Source: JAXDJJ01 sp034665745 (GTDB lineage: Bacteria > Actinomycetota > CADDZG01 > WHSQ01). Taken from it: DNA of 23,973 nucleotides. A program made the translations under genes and the position numbers. Shown piece by piece: positions 7,066 to 15,354 of this stretch. Below the pieces are notes generated by a model. The model had not been told where the DNA came from. It searched no databases and saw only the letters and a list, made by a program, of their open reading frames with translations. Numbering within the stretch: the first letter of the stretch is position 1; each line of letters opens with the position of its first letter. The stretch lies in contig JAXDJJ010000012.1 of the NCBI GenBank assembly GCA_034665745.1, positions 1 through 23,973 on the forward strand, read 5' to 3'.

Positions 7066-7071
7066 TAGGAT
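7066..7071 (+). promoter_or_regulatory. Candidate -10 element for hrcA
   Basis: TAGGAT fits the actinobacterial TANNNT -10 pattern and ends nine bases before the hrcA ATG. The -35 would then fall inside CIRCE (around 7044), so bound HrcA would block RNA polymerase directly. The same bases (GTAGGA) could instead be a weak ribosome site. Confidence 0.4.
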
Positions 7072-7080
7072 GGGCGCCCC

Positions 7081-8130
7081 ATGACAGCTGCTGAAAAGTC
7101 CCTCGACGAGCGCAAAGCTCTTGTCCTCAGGGCGATCGTGTCCCACTACGTCAGCACCGGCGAGCCGGTCGGTTCGAAGACCCTGGTCGACCGCTACAAG
7201 CTGCGCGTGTCGCCGGCGACCGTCCGCAATGACATGGGCGCCCTCGAAGAGTGGGGCTACATCTACCAGCCGCACACCTCAGCCGGTCGCATCCCGACCG
7301 ACACGGGGTATCGCTTCTTCGTCGATGCGTGGGGGAGCGACGTGCGGCTTCCGGCGCAGCAGGCTCAGGAGATCCGCAGCTTCTTCGGACAACCTCGCTG
7401 GGAGCTCGAGGATTCTCTGCGTCAGACGGCCGCACTCCTCTCCCATCTGACCGATCACGCGGCCGTGGTGTTCGCACCCGTGCTCGACCGCAGCATGATC
7501 CGCCACGTCGAGCTCGTTCGCCTGGCCACGAATCGAGCGATGGTCGTGCTCGTGACCGACAACGGGCTCGTTGAGAACCACCCGCTGTCTCTTTCCGAGG
7601 TCCTCGAGGACGTCGGGTTGGAGGAGACATCGTCGATGCTCAACCAGGTACTGATCGACCAACCACTCGATACGGCCGGTGCGACGATACGAACGAACCT
7701 CGAACGCTTTCCCTCCGAGCTGCGCAATGCCGTGGCATCGATCTCTGCCGCGTTGGACGAGGACGTTTCGCAACGAGAGAACGACAGGGTCTTCCTCGAA
7801 GGTGCGTCCAACATCGTTGACGAACAGAAGTTCGCCGACCTCGAGACCGTCCGCCAGGTCATCGGTGCTCTCGAGAACCGCAGGTTGTTGCTCGAGGTCA
7901 TGGCCGACGCTCTTTCTGTCGAGAACGTCTCCGTGCGCATCGGTTCCGAGAACCAGGCCGCGGGCATGCAGGCCAGTTCGGTCATCTCGGCGCCTTATGG
8001 CGTCGGGGGCAACATCCTCGGGTCTCTCGGGGTTGTCGGACCTACCCGAATGGATTATCGGAAGACGATCGCTGCTGTTTACGAAGTCTCAGCCAACCTC
8101 GGTCGCATGCTGACCGAGTTGGGCATGTAG
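7081..8130 (+). CDS. hrcA: Heat-inducible transcription repressor HrcA
   Basis: The product has 349 residues, the normal length. Residues 10-75 form the winged helix (LVLRAIVSHYVSTGEPVGSK, LRVSPATVRNDMGALEEWGY), followed by the conserved PHTSAGRIPTDTGYRFFVD. The rest is the GAF-like core with the family's dimerising insert and a C-terminal GPTRMDYRK motif. HrcA is a cytoplasmic dimer that binds CIRCE and shuts off chaperone genes; in known systems GroEL helps it fold, so titration of GroEL by misfolded protein relieves repression. The perfect CIRCE just upstream shows autoregulation. It is followed 13 bases later by dnaJ. No grpE or dnaK lies in the window, the layout seen in Actinomycetota with a second dnaJ behind hrcA. 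Confidence 0.98.
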   Translation: MTAAEKSLDERKALVLRAIVSHYVSTGEPVGSKTLVDRYKLRVSPATVRNDMGALEEWGYIYQPHTSAGRIPTDTGYRFFVDAWGSDVRLPAQQAQEIRSFFGQPRWELEDSLRQTAALLSHLTDHAAVVFAPVLDRSMIRHVELVRLATNRAMVVLVTDNGLVENHPLSLSEVLEDVGLEETSSMLNQVLIDQPLDTAGATIRTNLERFPSELRNAVASISAALDEDVSQRENDRVFLEGASNIVDEQKFADLETVRQVIGALENRRLLLEVMADALSVENVSVRIGSENQAAGMQASSVISAPYGVGGNILGSLGVVGPTRMDYRKTIAAVYEVSANLGRMLTELGM

Positions 8131-8143
8131 GCCAAGCTCCAAG

Positions 8144-9235
8144 ATGGCAGACCATTACGTATCACTCGGTGTTAACCGTGACGCGTCACAGGATGAGATC
8201 AAACGCGCGTACCGCAAGCTGGCGCGCGAACTCCATCCGGATGCAGGTCACGCGGACCCAGAAGCCGAGGAACGCTTCAAGTCCGTAACCCATGCATACG
8301 AGGTGTTGTCTGACCCTCAGAAGCGACAGCGCTACGACACGTTCGGTGACGATCGTGCGGGGGCCGCGAACTTCTCGGACTTCGGCGGCGTCTCGGACCT
8401 CTTCTCGACGTTCTTCGGCGGCGGCTTCGGTGGACAAACGCGGCGTCGGGGGCCTGGTCGCGGCTCGGACATCCTGGCCGAGGTCGTCTTGACCCTCGAG
8501 GATGCCGCCGAGGGGACCGAGCGAGAGGTCGAGGTCACGACCTTGGCCGAATGCAACGACTGTCATGGCAGCGGTGCCGCGCCCGGAACGTTCCCCGTGC
8601 AGTGCACGGACTGTGGCGGGACCGGCGAACTCAGAGAGGTTCGCCGCACGATGCTAGGAAACATGATCACCGCGACGACATGTCCTAAGTGTCGCGGCAC
8701 CGGCGAAGAGATCGTGGATCGATGCAAGAACTGCGGCGGCACCGGCCGCGTTCAGGTCACCGATGTCTTGACCGTTCAGATCCCGCCCGGTGTCGACGAT
8801 GGTTCGCAGCTACGAGTGAGTGGACGGGGCGAGGCGGGTCTTCGTGGAGGGGTCGCGGGGGACCTGTATGTGGCGATCCGGGTAGAGGAACACCCGATCT
8901 TCAGACGTGCAGGTGCCGACCTTGGGTGCGAGGTCGGCGTGCCGATGACCGTCGCCGCGTTGGGCGGCACGATCGAGATTCCGACCTTGGACGGCACCGA
9001 ACCGATCGAGATCGAGCCGGGCACTCAAGCCGGCGAGCTGATCCATCTCAAAGGCAAGGGGATGCCGCGCCTTCAGGGTCGGGGGCGGGGCGAGATCGTG
9101 GCGATGTTGCGGGTCGAGACGCCGACCGATCTCACCGAGGAACAAGAAGAGTTGTTGCGTCGCTTCGCCGACCTGCGCTCGGAGGAGACGGGCAACAAGA
9201 GCGTCTTCGACCGCATCAAAGAAGCGTTCCAGTGA
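8144..9235 (+). CDS. dnaJ: Chaperone DnaJ (Hsp40, type I)
   Basis: The product has 363 residues with complete type I architecture: J domain with the HPD motif at 31-33, a short Gly/Phe-rich linker (about 73-107), and four CxxCxGxG zinc repeats (C137/C140, C154/C157, C180/C183, C194/C197). The two beta-sandwich substrate-binding domains and the dimerisation tail follow. It stimulates the ATPase of DnaK and delivers unfolded protein. The Gly/Phe linker is shorter than in E. coli DnaJ, as is usual for the hrcA-linked actinobacterial copy (often called dnaJ2). It lies 13 bases after hrcA with only a weak ribosome site, so it is probably co-transcribed under CIRCE control. The rsmE start is one base beyond its stop. 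Confidence 0.97.
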   Translation: MADHYVSLGVNRDASQDEIKRAYRKLARELHPDAGHADPEAEERFKSVTHAYEVLSDPQKRQRYDTFGDDRAGAANFSDFGGVSDLFSTFFGGGFGGQTRRRGPGRGSDILAEVVLTLEDAAEGTEREVEVTTLAECNDCHGSGAAPGTFPVQCTDCGGTGELREVRRTMLGNMITATTCPKCRGTGEEIVDRCKNCGGTGRVQVTDVLTVQIPPGVDDGSQLRVSGRGEAGLRGGVAGDLYVAIRVEEHPIFRRAGADLGCEVGVPMTVAALGGTIEIPTLDGTEPIEIEPGTQAGELIHLKGKGMPRLQGRGRGEIVAMLRVETPTDLTEEQEELLRRFADLRSEETGNKSVFDRIKEAFQ

Positions 9236-9236
9236 G

Positions 9237-9974
9237 GTGAGCAGCACCCCATGGTTCATCGCGGCCCCCGAGTCGTGGACCGACGCGGAGGTAACACTTC
9301 CCGCGGATGAATCGCATCACGCTCTCAAAGTCATGCGCGTGTCGCCCCCCGACGTGGTTGTAGTCACCGACGGGCGGGGCCGCGTCGCTCGATGCGCTGC
9401 ATCCAGGGTCAATGGTGACCGTCTCGTTGCAGAGATCCTCGAAGTTGAAGAGCGCAGACCCTTGAAGCCGCGGCTCGTCGTTTATCAGGGCGCGGCTAAG
9501 GGACAGAAGATCGACGGCATCGTCGAGCGCCTCGCCGAGCTGGGGGTGGCCGAGGTCTGGGTTTACGAGAGTTCTCGCTCGGTCGTGCGGTGGGACGAGT
9601 CGAAGGTGGCCAAACTCGGGGACCGCTGGCGCGCCATAGCTAGATCCGCCGCCAAGCAATCTCGGAGTGCCTTCGTCCTTGAAGCCGGAGGTGGCGTGTC
9701 GTGGACCGAGCTTCTTCGACGCGTGGCGAAAGAGCCCCATGCCGTCGTGTTGTGGGAGGACGCATCCCTTCCGTTGCGCACGGCCCTTGTGGGAACGACC
9801 GACCGGGTCGCTCTGATCGTCGGCCCTGAGGGTGGTCTCGAAAGAACAGAGGCCGAGGCACTCGCCGACGCGGGGGCGCAACTCGTTTCGCTCGGCCCCC
9901 AGATCCTCCGCACCGAGAACGCCGCGGTCGTGACGGTCGCAGCCCTCCAGTTCCACTACGGCTTGCTCGGTTAG
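9237..9974 (+). CDS. rsmE: 16S rRNA (uracil1498-N3)-methyltransferase RsmE
   Basis: The product has 245 residues, the usual size. The N-terminal ~70 residues form the PUA-like RNA-binding domain (ADESHHALKVMRVSPPDVVV). The C-terminal SPOUT fold has the knot motifs LIVGPEGGLERTEAEAL (S-adenosylmethionine site) and SLGPQILRTENAAVVTVAAL. KGQKIDGIVERLAELGV in the middle is also characteristic. It methylates U1498 of 16S rRNA in assembled 30S subunits. The GTG start follows the dnaJ stop by one base, so it should be translationally coupled and heat-inducible with dnaJ; rsmE behind dnaJ is a widespread arrangement. The operon appears to end here, at the large palindrome in the following intergenic gap. 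Confidence 0.96.
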   Translation: MSSTPWFIAAPESWTDAEVTLPADESHHALKVMRVSPPDVVVVTDGRGRVARCAASRVNGDRLVAEILEVEERRPLKPRLVVYQGAAKGQKIDGIVERLAELGVAEVWVYESSRSVVRWDESKVAKLGDRWRAIARSAAKQSRSAFVLEAGGGVSWTELLRRVAKEPHAVVLWEDASLPLRTALVGTTDRVALIVGPEGGLERTEAEALADAGAQLVSLGPQILRTENAAVVTVAALQFHYGLLG

Positions 9975-10023
9975 GGATCGACCCACTTCGGCGAAACCGA
10001 TCTCTCTCCCAGCTCGACCATCT

Positions 10024-10063
10024 TTTGTGGTTCCCGTGGTACCGGTACCACGGGAACCACAAA
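10024..10063. repeat. Perfect 40-bp palindrome without spacer; possible U-less terminator
   Basis: The left half TTTGTGGTTCCCGTGGTACC is followed at once by its exact reverse complement, with the centre between 10043 and 10044. As RNA it could form an ~18-bp stem with a four-base loop. It lies 49 bases after the rsmE stop and 47 before mtaB. The T-rich flank is upstream and no T tract follows on the plus strand, so it is not a classical rho-independent terminator. Actinobacteria do use hairpins without U tails. Each half also contains GTGGT twice, nine bases apart. The rest of the 136-base gap shows only the mtaB -10 candidate. Confidence 0.9.
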
Positions 10064-10098
10064 CCGGATGAGTTCCGGGAGCGACATCTCGAAAGCGC

Positions 10099-10104
10099 TA
10101 GTTT
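10099..10104 (+). promoter_or_regulatory. Candidate -10 element for mtaB (leaderless start)
   Basis: TAGTTT fits TANNNT and is followed by six bases and then the mtaB ATG at 10111, the spacing expected for a leaderless transcript. No ribosome site is visible before the ATG. No convincing -35 was found. Confidence 0.4.
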
Positions 10105-10110
10105 CTCGGG

Positions 10111-11391
10111 ATGCCCACGTATAGCTTCACGACTCTCGGGTGCCGGTTGAACCAGGCTGAGTCCGATTCCATGGCGGAAGCCCTGGGAGCGAGTGGTCTC
10201 GAGGCGGCGGCTGAGGGGAGTAACCCAGACGTCGTCGTGGTGAACACGTGCACCGTGACGCGCGAAGCGACGAAAGCATCTCGTATGGCCCTCCGGAGGG
10301 CAGTCAAGAAGCATCCCGATGCCAAGGTCGTCGCGATCGGCTGCTACGCGGTGTCGAACCCCGACGAGATCGCCGCGATCGAAGGCGTCGACCTCGTCCT
10401 CGGCAACACAGAGAAGGAATCGTTCGCTCAGGCTCTAGGTGCCAACACAACGACGGCTCCGCTGTTGCAGCTTGGGTTCAAGAAGCACACAGCTGCCCCG
10501 ATGCGCGTGCGCGCGAACCTCAAAGCCCAGACCGGATGCGACGAGTGGTGCACGTTCTGCATCATCCCCACGACGCGCGGCCCCCTCAGGTCGATGGACG
10601 AAGACACCCTGATCGCGGAAGCAGCCTCGAGGGTGCAAGCCGGGGCGAAGGAGCTCGTGCTGACCGGTGTTCACCTCGGCAAATATCGTTTCGACGAAGG
10701 CGGTGACGAGCGCGATCTGATCCGATTGTTCGAACGCTTACTCGGTATCGACGGCGTGATGCGTTTGCGGCTGTCTTCGATCCTGTCGGCGCACCTCACG
10801 GAAGATGTCATCTCGTTCCTTGCGCGCGAGCCGCGCATCTGCCGCTACTTACACGTGCCGGTGCAGGCGGGACACGACGAGATCCTCCAAAAGATGCATC
10901 GTCCCTATCGCATCGCCGACTACCTCGAGCGGATCGAGGTAGCCAAGCAACAACTTCCCGGACTCGCTCTGGCGACGGACATCATCGTCGGGTTCCCGGG
11001 CGAGACCGAAGAGCACTTCCAGGCGACGTTAGATGTGGTCAAGAGCGTCGGCTTCTCGAAGCTCCACGTGTTCCGTTACTCGGCACGGGAGGACACCGCC
11101 GCGGCGGACATGCCCGATGTCGTGCCGCCTGAGGTCAAGAAGGACAGGTCGAAACGATTGATCGATCTCGGCAACGAGATCCGTGCTCGCTTCCTCAACG
11201 CCCATCTCGGAAGGCCCCTCGAAGTCTTGGTCGAGGACGAACGAACCGTCGACGGCGTGACGATCTGCTCGGGCCAGACCGACGACTACGTGCGGGTGTG
11301 GTTCGAGGCAGAAGGATTGCTGGGCAAGGTCGTCCAGGTCGTCGGTCACGAAGTGAAAGCCGATGGGATACGAGGAGGAACGCTTGTCTGA
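10111..11391 (+). CDS. mtaB: tRNA t6A37 methylthiotransferase MtaB
   Basis: The product has 426 residues. The N-terminal methylthiotransferase domain carries three cluster cysteines: C11 (TLGCRLNQAES), C47 (VVNTCTVT) and C78 (AIGCYA). The radical SAM domain has the CxxxCxxC motif at C142, C146 and C149 (TGCDEWCTFCIIPTTRGPLR). A TRAM RNA-binding domain occupies the last ~70 residues. The TLGCRLNQ and CIIPTTRG signatures favour MtaB over MiaB or RimO. The enzyme converts N6-threonylcarbamoyladenosine at position 37 of ANN-decoding tRNAs to its 2-methylthio form, using two 4Fe-4S clusters. It opens the long plus-strand run and is followed by an overlapping HIT gene. MtaB is absent from many classical actinomycetes as I recall, which helps suggest a deep-branching lineage. 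Confidence 0.95.
   Translation: MPTYSFTTLGCRLNQAESDSMAEALGASGLEAAAEGSNPDVVVVNTCTVTREATKASRMALRRAVKKHPDAKVVAIGCYAVSNPDEIAAIEGVDLVLGNTEKESFAQALGANTTTAPLLQLGFKKHTAAPMRVRANLKAQTGCDEWCTFCIIPTTRGPLRSMDEDTLIAEAASRVQAGAKELVLTGVHLGKYRFDEGGDERDLIRLFERLLGIDGVMRLRLSSILSAHLTEDVISFLAREPRICRYLHVPVQAGHDEILQKMHRPYRIADYLERIEVAKQQLPGLALATDIIVGFPGETEEHFQATLDVVKSVGFSKLHVFRYSAREDTAAADMPDVVPPEVKKDRSKRLIDLGNEIRARFLNAHLGRPLEVLVEDERTVDGVTICSGQTDDYVRVWFEAEGLLGKVVQVVGHEVKADGIRGGTLV
11372..11378 (+). promoter_or_regulatory. Ribosome binding site deciding a TTG start for the HIT gene
   Basis: GAGGAGG lies five bases ahead of the TTG at 11384. An in-frame ATG at 11363 has no such site and would put the ribosome site inside the coding region, so the TTG is preferred. 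Confidence 0.7.
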
Positions 11392-11725
11392 CTGTCTCTT
11401 CTGCAAGATCGTCGAGGGCGATATCCCTTCGGACAAGGTGCTTGAGACGAGCGCGGCCCTCGCGTTCAGAGACATCAACCCCGGTGCGCCAACACACGTC
11501 CTCGTGATCCCCAAGCGGCATGTTGCGTCGATCCACGATCTCGAGACGACCGACGCCGACGAGCTCGCCGCGGTTTTCGAGGCGATCAGACAGGTCGCCG
11601 AGCTAGAGGGCGTGGCGGATGGCTACCGGGTAGTGACCAACGTGGGTGCCACGGCGGGCCAGAGCGTCTTCCATCTGCACTTCCACGTTCTCGGCGGCAG
11701 GCCCTTGGAGTGGCCCCCCGGCTAG
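11384..11725 (+). CDS. HIT-family nucleotide-binding protein (HINT-like)
   Basis: The product has 113 residues from the TTG. It has the HINT layout: CLFCKIVEGDIPSDKV at the start, AFRDINPGAPTHVLVIPKRH in the centre, and the histidine triad HLHFHVLGG near the end. These small dimeric enzymes hydrolyse nucleoside 5'-phosphoramidates or adenylated amines. CxxC at the start matches the zinc-binding variants, but the second pair of zinc ligands is only partly evident (H24-type residues not checked). The start overlaps the mtaB stop by eight bases, and an excellent ribosome site sits within mtaB. The same arrangement with phoH and ybeY downstream is common in Actinomycetota. The in vivo substrate is unknown. 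Confidence 0.92.
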   Translation: MSDCLFCKIVEGDIPSDKVLETSAALAFRDINPGAPTHVLVIPKRHVASIHDLETTDADELAAVFEAIRQVAELEGVADGYRVVTNVGATAGQSVFHLHFHVLGGRPLEWPPG

Positions 11726-11762
11726 CTTTTTGCCCACAGGGGGTCCGAAAGCGGGGCATAGG

Positions 11763-11768
11763 TAAAAT
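11763..11768 (+). promoter_or_regulatory. Candidate -10 element for phoH
   Basis: TAAAAT is the most A/T-rich hexamer in the 54-base HIT-phoH gap and fits the -10 consensus. It lies 11 bases before the phoH ATG, implying a leader of only a few bases. No good -35 is visible and no ribosome site precedes the ATG. Confidence 0.4.
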
Positions 11769-11779
11769 ATGGACCTCAG

Positions 11780-12754
11780 ATGCTTACTCACACGCAGGTC
11801 AAGATCATCGTCCCCGGTCACCACGACATGGTTCGTCTCGTGGGGGCCCGCGACGAGCTCCTGAAACTCATCGAGGCCGCCTTCGACACCAAGATCCTCG
11901 TTCGAGGTAACGAGATCGTCGTCACCGGCGAAACGATCGAAGCCGAGCGCGTCTCTCACCTGTTCGAGGAGCTCCTCAAGCTGATGGATCAAGGGCTGAC
12001 CTTGACGACCGAGGCCGTCGGACGCTCTATCGATCTCGTCAAGACGAAGGAAGAGGCAAGCCCTTCCGACGTCCTGAGTGACACCCTTGTTGTCACGCAC
12101 GTCGGCAAGCCGATCCGTCCCAAGACCCTTGGGCAGAAGCGGTACGTGGATTCGATCCGCAACAACACGATCGTCTTCTCTATCGGCCCGGCTGGTAGCG
12201 GAAAGACCTATCTCGCCGTCGGCATGGCCATACGAGCCTTGAAAGCGAAAGAGGTCTCGCGCATCGTCCTCACGCGACCCGCGGTCGAAGCTGGCGAGCG
12301 ACTTGGGTTCTTGCCCGGGGACCTCGCGGCGAAGATCGACCCGTATCTGAAACCCTTGTACGACGCTCTCTACGAGATGATCGAGCCGGACACGTTCCAC
12401 CGCTACATGGAGCAAGGCACGGTCGAGATCGCTCCACTTGCGTTCATGCGTGGCCGCACATTGAATGACTCCTTCATCATCTTGGACGAAGCACAGAACA
12501 CCACACCCGAACAGATGAAGATGTTCTTGACGCGGCTCGGTTTCGGGTCCAAGGCGGTCGTCACCGGCGACGTCACGCAGGTCGACCTTCCGGCCGGCGC
12601 GCGCTCGGGCCTTGTCGTGATCGAAGACATCCTCAAAGACATCAACGGTGTGACCTTCACGCACTTGGACGCGCGCGATGTCGTGCGCCACAAGATCGTC
12701 CAAGAGATCGTCGAGGCTTATCGCATCTACTCGGAGGGTCCCGACCCCCACTGA
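11780..12754 (+). CDS. phoH: PhoH-like P-loop ATPase
   Basis: The product has 324 residues, normal for PhoH/YbeZ. An N-terminal ~100-residue domain is followed by the ATPase domain: Walker A GPAGSGKT at 136-143, the conserved LTRPAVEAGERLGFLPGDL, then Walker B FIILDEAQN at 232-240, and TGDVTQVDLP before the C-terminus. PhoH/YbeZ proteins are superfamily 1-related RNA helicase-like ATPases that work with YbeY in rRNA maturation and RNA quality control; ybeY starts one base after this stop. The ATG has no obvious ribosome site but has a TAAAAT hexamer 11 bases upstream, so a dedicated promoter with a near-leaderless transcript is possible. Confidence 0.96.
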   Translation: MLTHTQVKIIVPGHHDMVRLVGARDELLKLIEAAFDTKILVRGNEIVVTGETIEAERVSHLFEELLKLMDQGLTLTTEAVGRSIDLVKTKEEASPSDVLSDTLVVTHVGKPIRPKTLGQKRYVDSIRNNTIVFSIGPAGSGKTYLAVGMAIRALKAKEVSRIVLTRPAVEAGERLGFLPGDLAAKIDPYLKPLYDALYEMIEPDTFHRYMEQGTVEIAPLAFMRGRTLNDSFIILDEAQNTTPEQMKMFLTRLGFGSKAVVTGDVTQVDLPAGARSGLVVIEDILKDINGVTFTHLDARDVVRHKIVQEIVEAYRIYSEGPDPH

Positions 12755-12755
12755 T

Positions 12756-13190
12756 ATGGATGTCTTCTTAGCTAACGAGCAAGAGCTCACGTTCGACGAG
12801 GTAAGTCTGTCGGCGCTGGCTCGCCATACCCTCACCGAGGAAGAGGTGGACGAAGGCGCGGAACTCTCGCTTCTCTTCGTCGAAGCCGATCACATAAGGA
12901 GACTCAACAATCGTTTCGCAGGAGACGATTACGCCACCGATGTCCTCGCCTTCCCGATGATGGAAGACGACGAAGAGGGTTCGCTGCTGCTCGGAGATGT
13001 TGTCATCTGCCCTTCGGTGGCCGACAAGAACGCAACTGAGCTCGGTCATGGACTCCAGGACGAGTTGTCGGCACTCGTGGTCCACGGGACGTTGCACCTA
13101 CTTGGCTACGATCATCAGAAAGAAGACGACAAGGAGAAGATGGACAAGCGTTCGCGCGCGATCATCTCTAGTTTCTCGGTCTCCCGATGA
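12756..13190 (+). CDS. ybeY: Endoribonuclease YbeY (rRNA maturation factor)
   Basis: The product has 144 residues from the ATG one base after the phoH stop; a longer frame upstream lies wholly inside phoH and was not used. The metal-binding motif is intact: HGTLHLLGYDH, with H110, H114 and H120. LNNRFAGDDYATDVLAFPM is the other conserved YbeY segment. YbeY is a single-strand-specific metallo-endonuclease acting in 16S rRNA 3' maturation and 70S quality control, working with PhoH/YbeZ and Era, both encoded nearby. The last codons overlap the start of the following CNNM/CorC gene (ATGA), so expression is probably coupled through phoH-ybeY-corC-era. Confidence 0.96.
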   Translation: MDVFLANEQELTFDEVSLSALARHTLTEEEVDEGAELSLLFVEADHIRRLNNRFAGDDYATDVLAFPMMEDDEEGSLLLGDVVICPSVADKNATELGHGLQDELSALVVHGTLHLLGYDHQKEDDKEKMDKRSRAIISSFSVSR

Positions 13191-14461
13191 GCGATCTTCT
13201 CTCGATCGTCGGCATCATCCTTCTGCTCGTCTTCGCTGGGTTCCTAGCGATGGCCGAGACCGCGATCTCGCGCATGAGCCGTGTCAAAGCCCTTCATCTC
13301 GAGCAAGAGAAGAAGAAGGGCGCGGACACTTTGCTCAGAGTGGTCGAGGACCCTGCCCCCTACTTGAACATCGTGCTGCTGCTTACCTTGTTGAGCCACA
13401 TAACCGCGACGGTCCTCGCCACCGCCCTCGCGATCAGGCACTTCAACGATGCCGGCGAGGCGCTGGCGGTCGTCGGGATGACGGTGGCTATCTTCGTGTT
13501 CGCCGAGCTCGCTCCCAAGACCTACAGCGTGCAGTTCACCGACCGAGCCGCATTGTTCATGGGTCGTCCGGTCTTCTGGCTCGGCCGACTGCTCCAACCC
13601 ATAGGGAAACTCCTCCTGCTGTTGTCTAACGCGGTGATGGTGGTCCTGCCGGGGAAGGGGTTGCCCAAGGGCCCGTTCATCTCCGAGGAGGAGATCCGCC
13701 ACCTCGTCGATGTCGCCGAGGAAGAGGAAGAGATCGAGGAGGAAGAACGCGAGCTCATCCACTCGGTGTTCGAGTTCGGCGACACGGTGGTGCGCGAGGT
13801 CATGGTGCCCCGGCCGGACATGGTTGCGATCCGAGCTGACTCGACCGTCGATGAGGCCCTCGCCAAGATCATCGAGGCCGGCCTGTCCCGTATCCCGATC
13901 TACGAGGGCGACACGGACAACATCATCGGGGTCCTGTACGCCAAGGACCTCTTGAAGCGCGTTCACGAGGGCAGGAAGGACGTCAAGCTGTCATCACTGG
14001 GGCGTGCTCCAACATTCGTTCCCGAGCAGAAGAAGGTGTCCGAGCTCCTTCGCGAGATGCAGGATCAGCGCGTGCACATGGCGATCGTCGTTGACGAGTA
14101 CGGCGGCACCGCTGGCCTCGTGACGATCGAGGACCTCATCGAAGAGATCGTTGGGGAGATCGTTGACGAATACGACAAGGAAGAGCCCCTCGTCGAACCG
14201 ATCGACGAAGACACGATCCGTGTCGATGCCAAGATGCCGATCGACGAGGTCAACGAGCTCCTTTCCATAGAACTCCCGCATGAGGAGTGGGACACGGTCG
14301 GGGGACTCGTCTTCGCCCTTACAGGGCGCGTGCCGGTCGCGGGTGAGAAGGTTCGCTACGACTCGGTTGAATTCACGACCGAGAGGGTCACCGGGCGACG
14401 CATCCAGAAGGTCGTCATCGCCAAGGTCGAGCCCGAACCCGAGCCAGAAGTCACCGCGTGA
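13187..14461 (+). CDS. CNNM/CorC-family membrane protein with CBS pair (copy 1)
   Basis: The product has 424 residues. The N-terminal ~170 residues form the DUF21/CNNM membrane domain with about four helices (LLSIVGIILLLVFAGFLAMA is the first). A CBS pair spans roughly 200-325 (VREVMVPRPDMVAI, SRIPIYEGDTDNIIGVLYAK, HMAIVVDEYGGTAGLVTIED), and a CorC/HlyC C-terminal domain begins near 345. Some bacterial relatives are magnesium/cobalt exporters; CBS pairs usually bind adenine nucleotides. An acidic Glu-rich stretch (EEEEEIEEEERE, near 184-195) links the membrane part to the CBS pair. The gene sits between ybeY and era with 4-base overlaps at both ends, a conserved position for this family. Transport activity is inferred, not shown. 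Confidence 0.93.
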   Translation: MSDLLSIVGIILLLVFAGFLAMAETAISRMSRVKALHLEQEKKKGADTLLRVVEDPAPYLNIVLLLTLLSHITATVLATALAIRHFNDAGEALAVVGMTVAIFVFAELAPKTYSVQFTDRAALFMGRPVFWLGRLLQPIGKLLLLLSNAVMVVLPGKGLPKGPFISEEEIRHLVDVAEEEEEIEEEERELIHSVFEFGDTVVREVMVPRPDMVAIRADSTVDEALAKIIEAGLSRIPIYEGDTDNIIGVLYAKDLLKRVHEGRKDVKLSSLGRAPTFVPEQKKVSELLREMQDQRVHMAIVVDEYGGTAGLVTIEDLIEEIVGEIVDEYDKEEPLVEPIDEDTIRVDAKMPIDEVNELLSIELPHEEWDTVGGLVFALTGRVPVAGEKVRYDSVEFTTERVTGRRIQKVVIAKVEPEPEPEVTA

Positions 14462-15354
14462 ACGAAGGTCAAGTCAAGTCTGGGTTCGTCGCGGTGGTCG
14501 GTCGGCCGAACGTTGGAAAGTCAACCTTGCTCAACCAGATCATGGGGGGCAAGGTGGCGATCACCTCTGACAAGCCACAGACGACGCGAACGACGATCCG
14601 GGGGATCCTCGATAGACCCGATGCGCAAGTCGTATTCGTGGACACCCCCGGCTACCACAAGCCGCGCACCCTGCTCGGGCAACGCTTGAACAGTGTCGTT
14701 CGAGACGCGTGGTCAGACGTCGACCTCGCCCTGTTCGTCGTTGACGGTCATGCCGGAGTTGGACGAGGAGACGAGAAGGTCGCTGCAGATCTTCAAGCAG
14801 CGGGCCGCCCGACCTTCCTGGTGTTGAACAAAGTCGACCGCATGAACCCTGGGACGATCGCGAAGAACCTGTCTGCAGCTGCCGAGTTAGGTGACTTCAA
14901 AGAGTTCTTCCCCGTTTCAGCCATGGACGGCGATGGCGTCGAAGAGCTCGTAGCCAACGTCGTCACGGCTATGCCCGAGGGCCCCCGCTACTACCCGGCA
15001 GGTACCCGCACCGACCAACCGCCGCCCATCTTCGTGGCCGAGCTGGTGCGCGAGAAGCTCCTCCATCGGACGAGGGAAGAACTCCCGCACTCGATCGCGG
15101 TCGTAACCGAAGACTTCGAGGAGCGAGAGGATGGTTTGCTCGAGATCAGAGCCACCATCTTCGTGGAACGCGATTCGCAGAAGGGCATCGTTGTTGGCAA
15201 AGGCGGGGCGACGATCAAGGCGGTAGGGACAGAGGCGCGGGAGGAGATCGAGGCGTTGTTCGGCTGCAAGGTGTACCTCGAACTCCATGCCAAGGTCGAG
15301 AAGGACTGGCAACGGCGCTCGTACGCCTTGGAGAAGATGGGCTATCCCGGATGA
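14458..15354 (+). CDS. era: GTPase Era
   Basis: The product has 298 residues. The GTPase motifs are G1 GRPNVGKS (15-22), G2 in TTRTT (42-46), G3 DTPG (62-65), G4 NKVD (124-127) and G5 SAMDG (154-158). The C-terminal KH domain has the GxxG loop in VVGKGGATIK (about 244-253) and ends with YALEKMGYPG. Era binds the 3' end of 16S rRNA through the KH domain and assists 30S maturation, functionally linked to YbeY upstream. The GTG start overlaps the preceding stop by four bases (GTGA), and its own stop overlaps the following ABC gene (ATGA). Confidence 0.97.
   Translation: MNEGQVKSGFVAVVGRPNVGKSTLLNQIMGGKVAITSDKPQTTRTTIRGILDRPDAQVVFVDTPGYHKPRTLLGQRLNSVVRDAWSDVDLALFVVDGHAGVGRGDEKVAADLQAAGRPTFLVLNKVDRMNPGTIAKNLSAAAELGDFKEFFPVSAMDGDGVEELVANVVTAMPEGPRYYPAGTRTDQPPPIFVAELVREKLLHRTREELPHSIAVVTEDFEEREDGLLEIRATIFVERDSQKGIVVGKGGATIKAVGTEAREEIEALFGCKVYLELHAKVEKDWQRRSYALEKMGYPG

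Noticed and set aside
10024..10063. Calling the 40-bp palindrome an insertion-sequence end or attachment site
   Set aside because: No transposase or integrase, target duplication or second copy is present in the window.
11603..12835. 410-codon open frame on the minus strand opposite phoH and the start of ybeY
   Set aside because: phoH on the plus strand has all its motifs. The antisense product has no recognisable domain and is the usual mirror frame of a high-GC gene.
13244..13966. 240-codon minus-strand frame opposite CNNM/CorC copy 1
   Set aside because: It is rich in Asp, His and Arg, as complement frames of acidic proteins are. It has no start signal and the opposite strand encodes a clear membrane protein.
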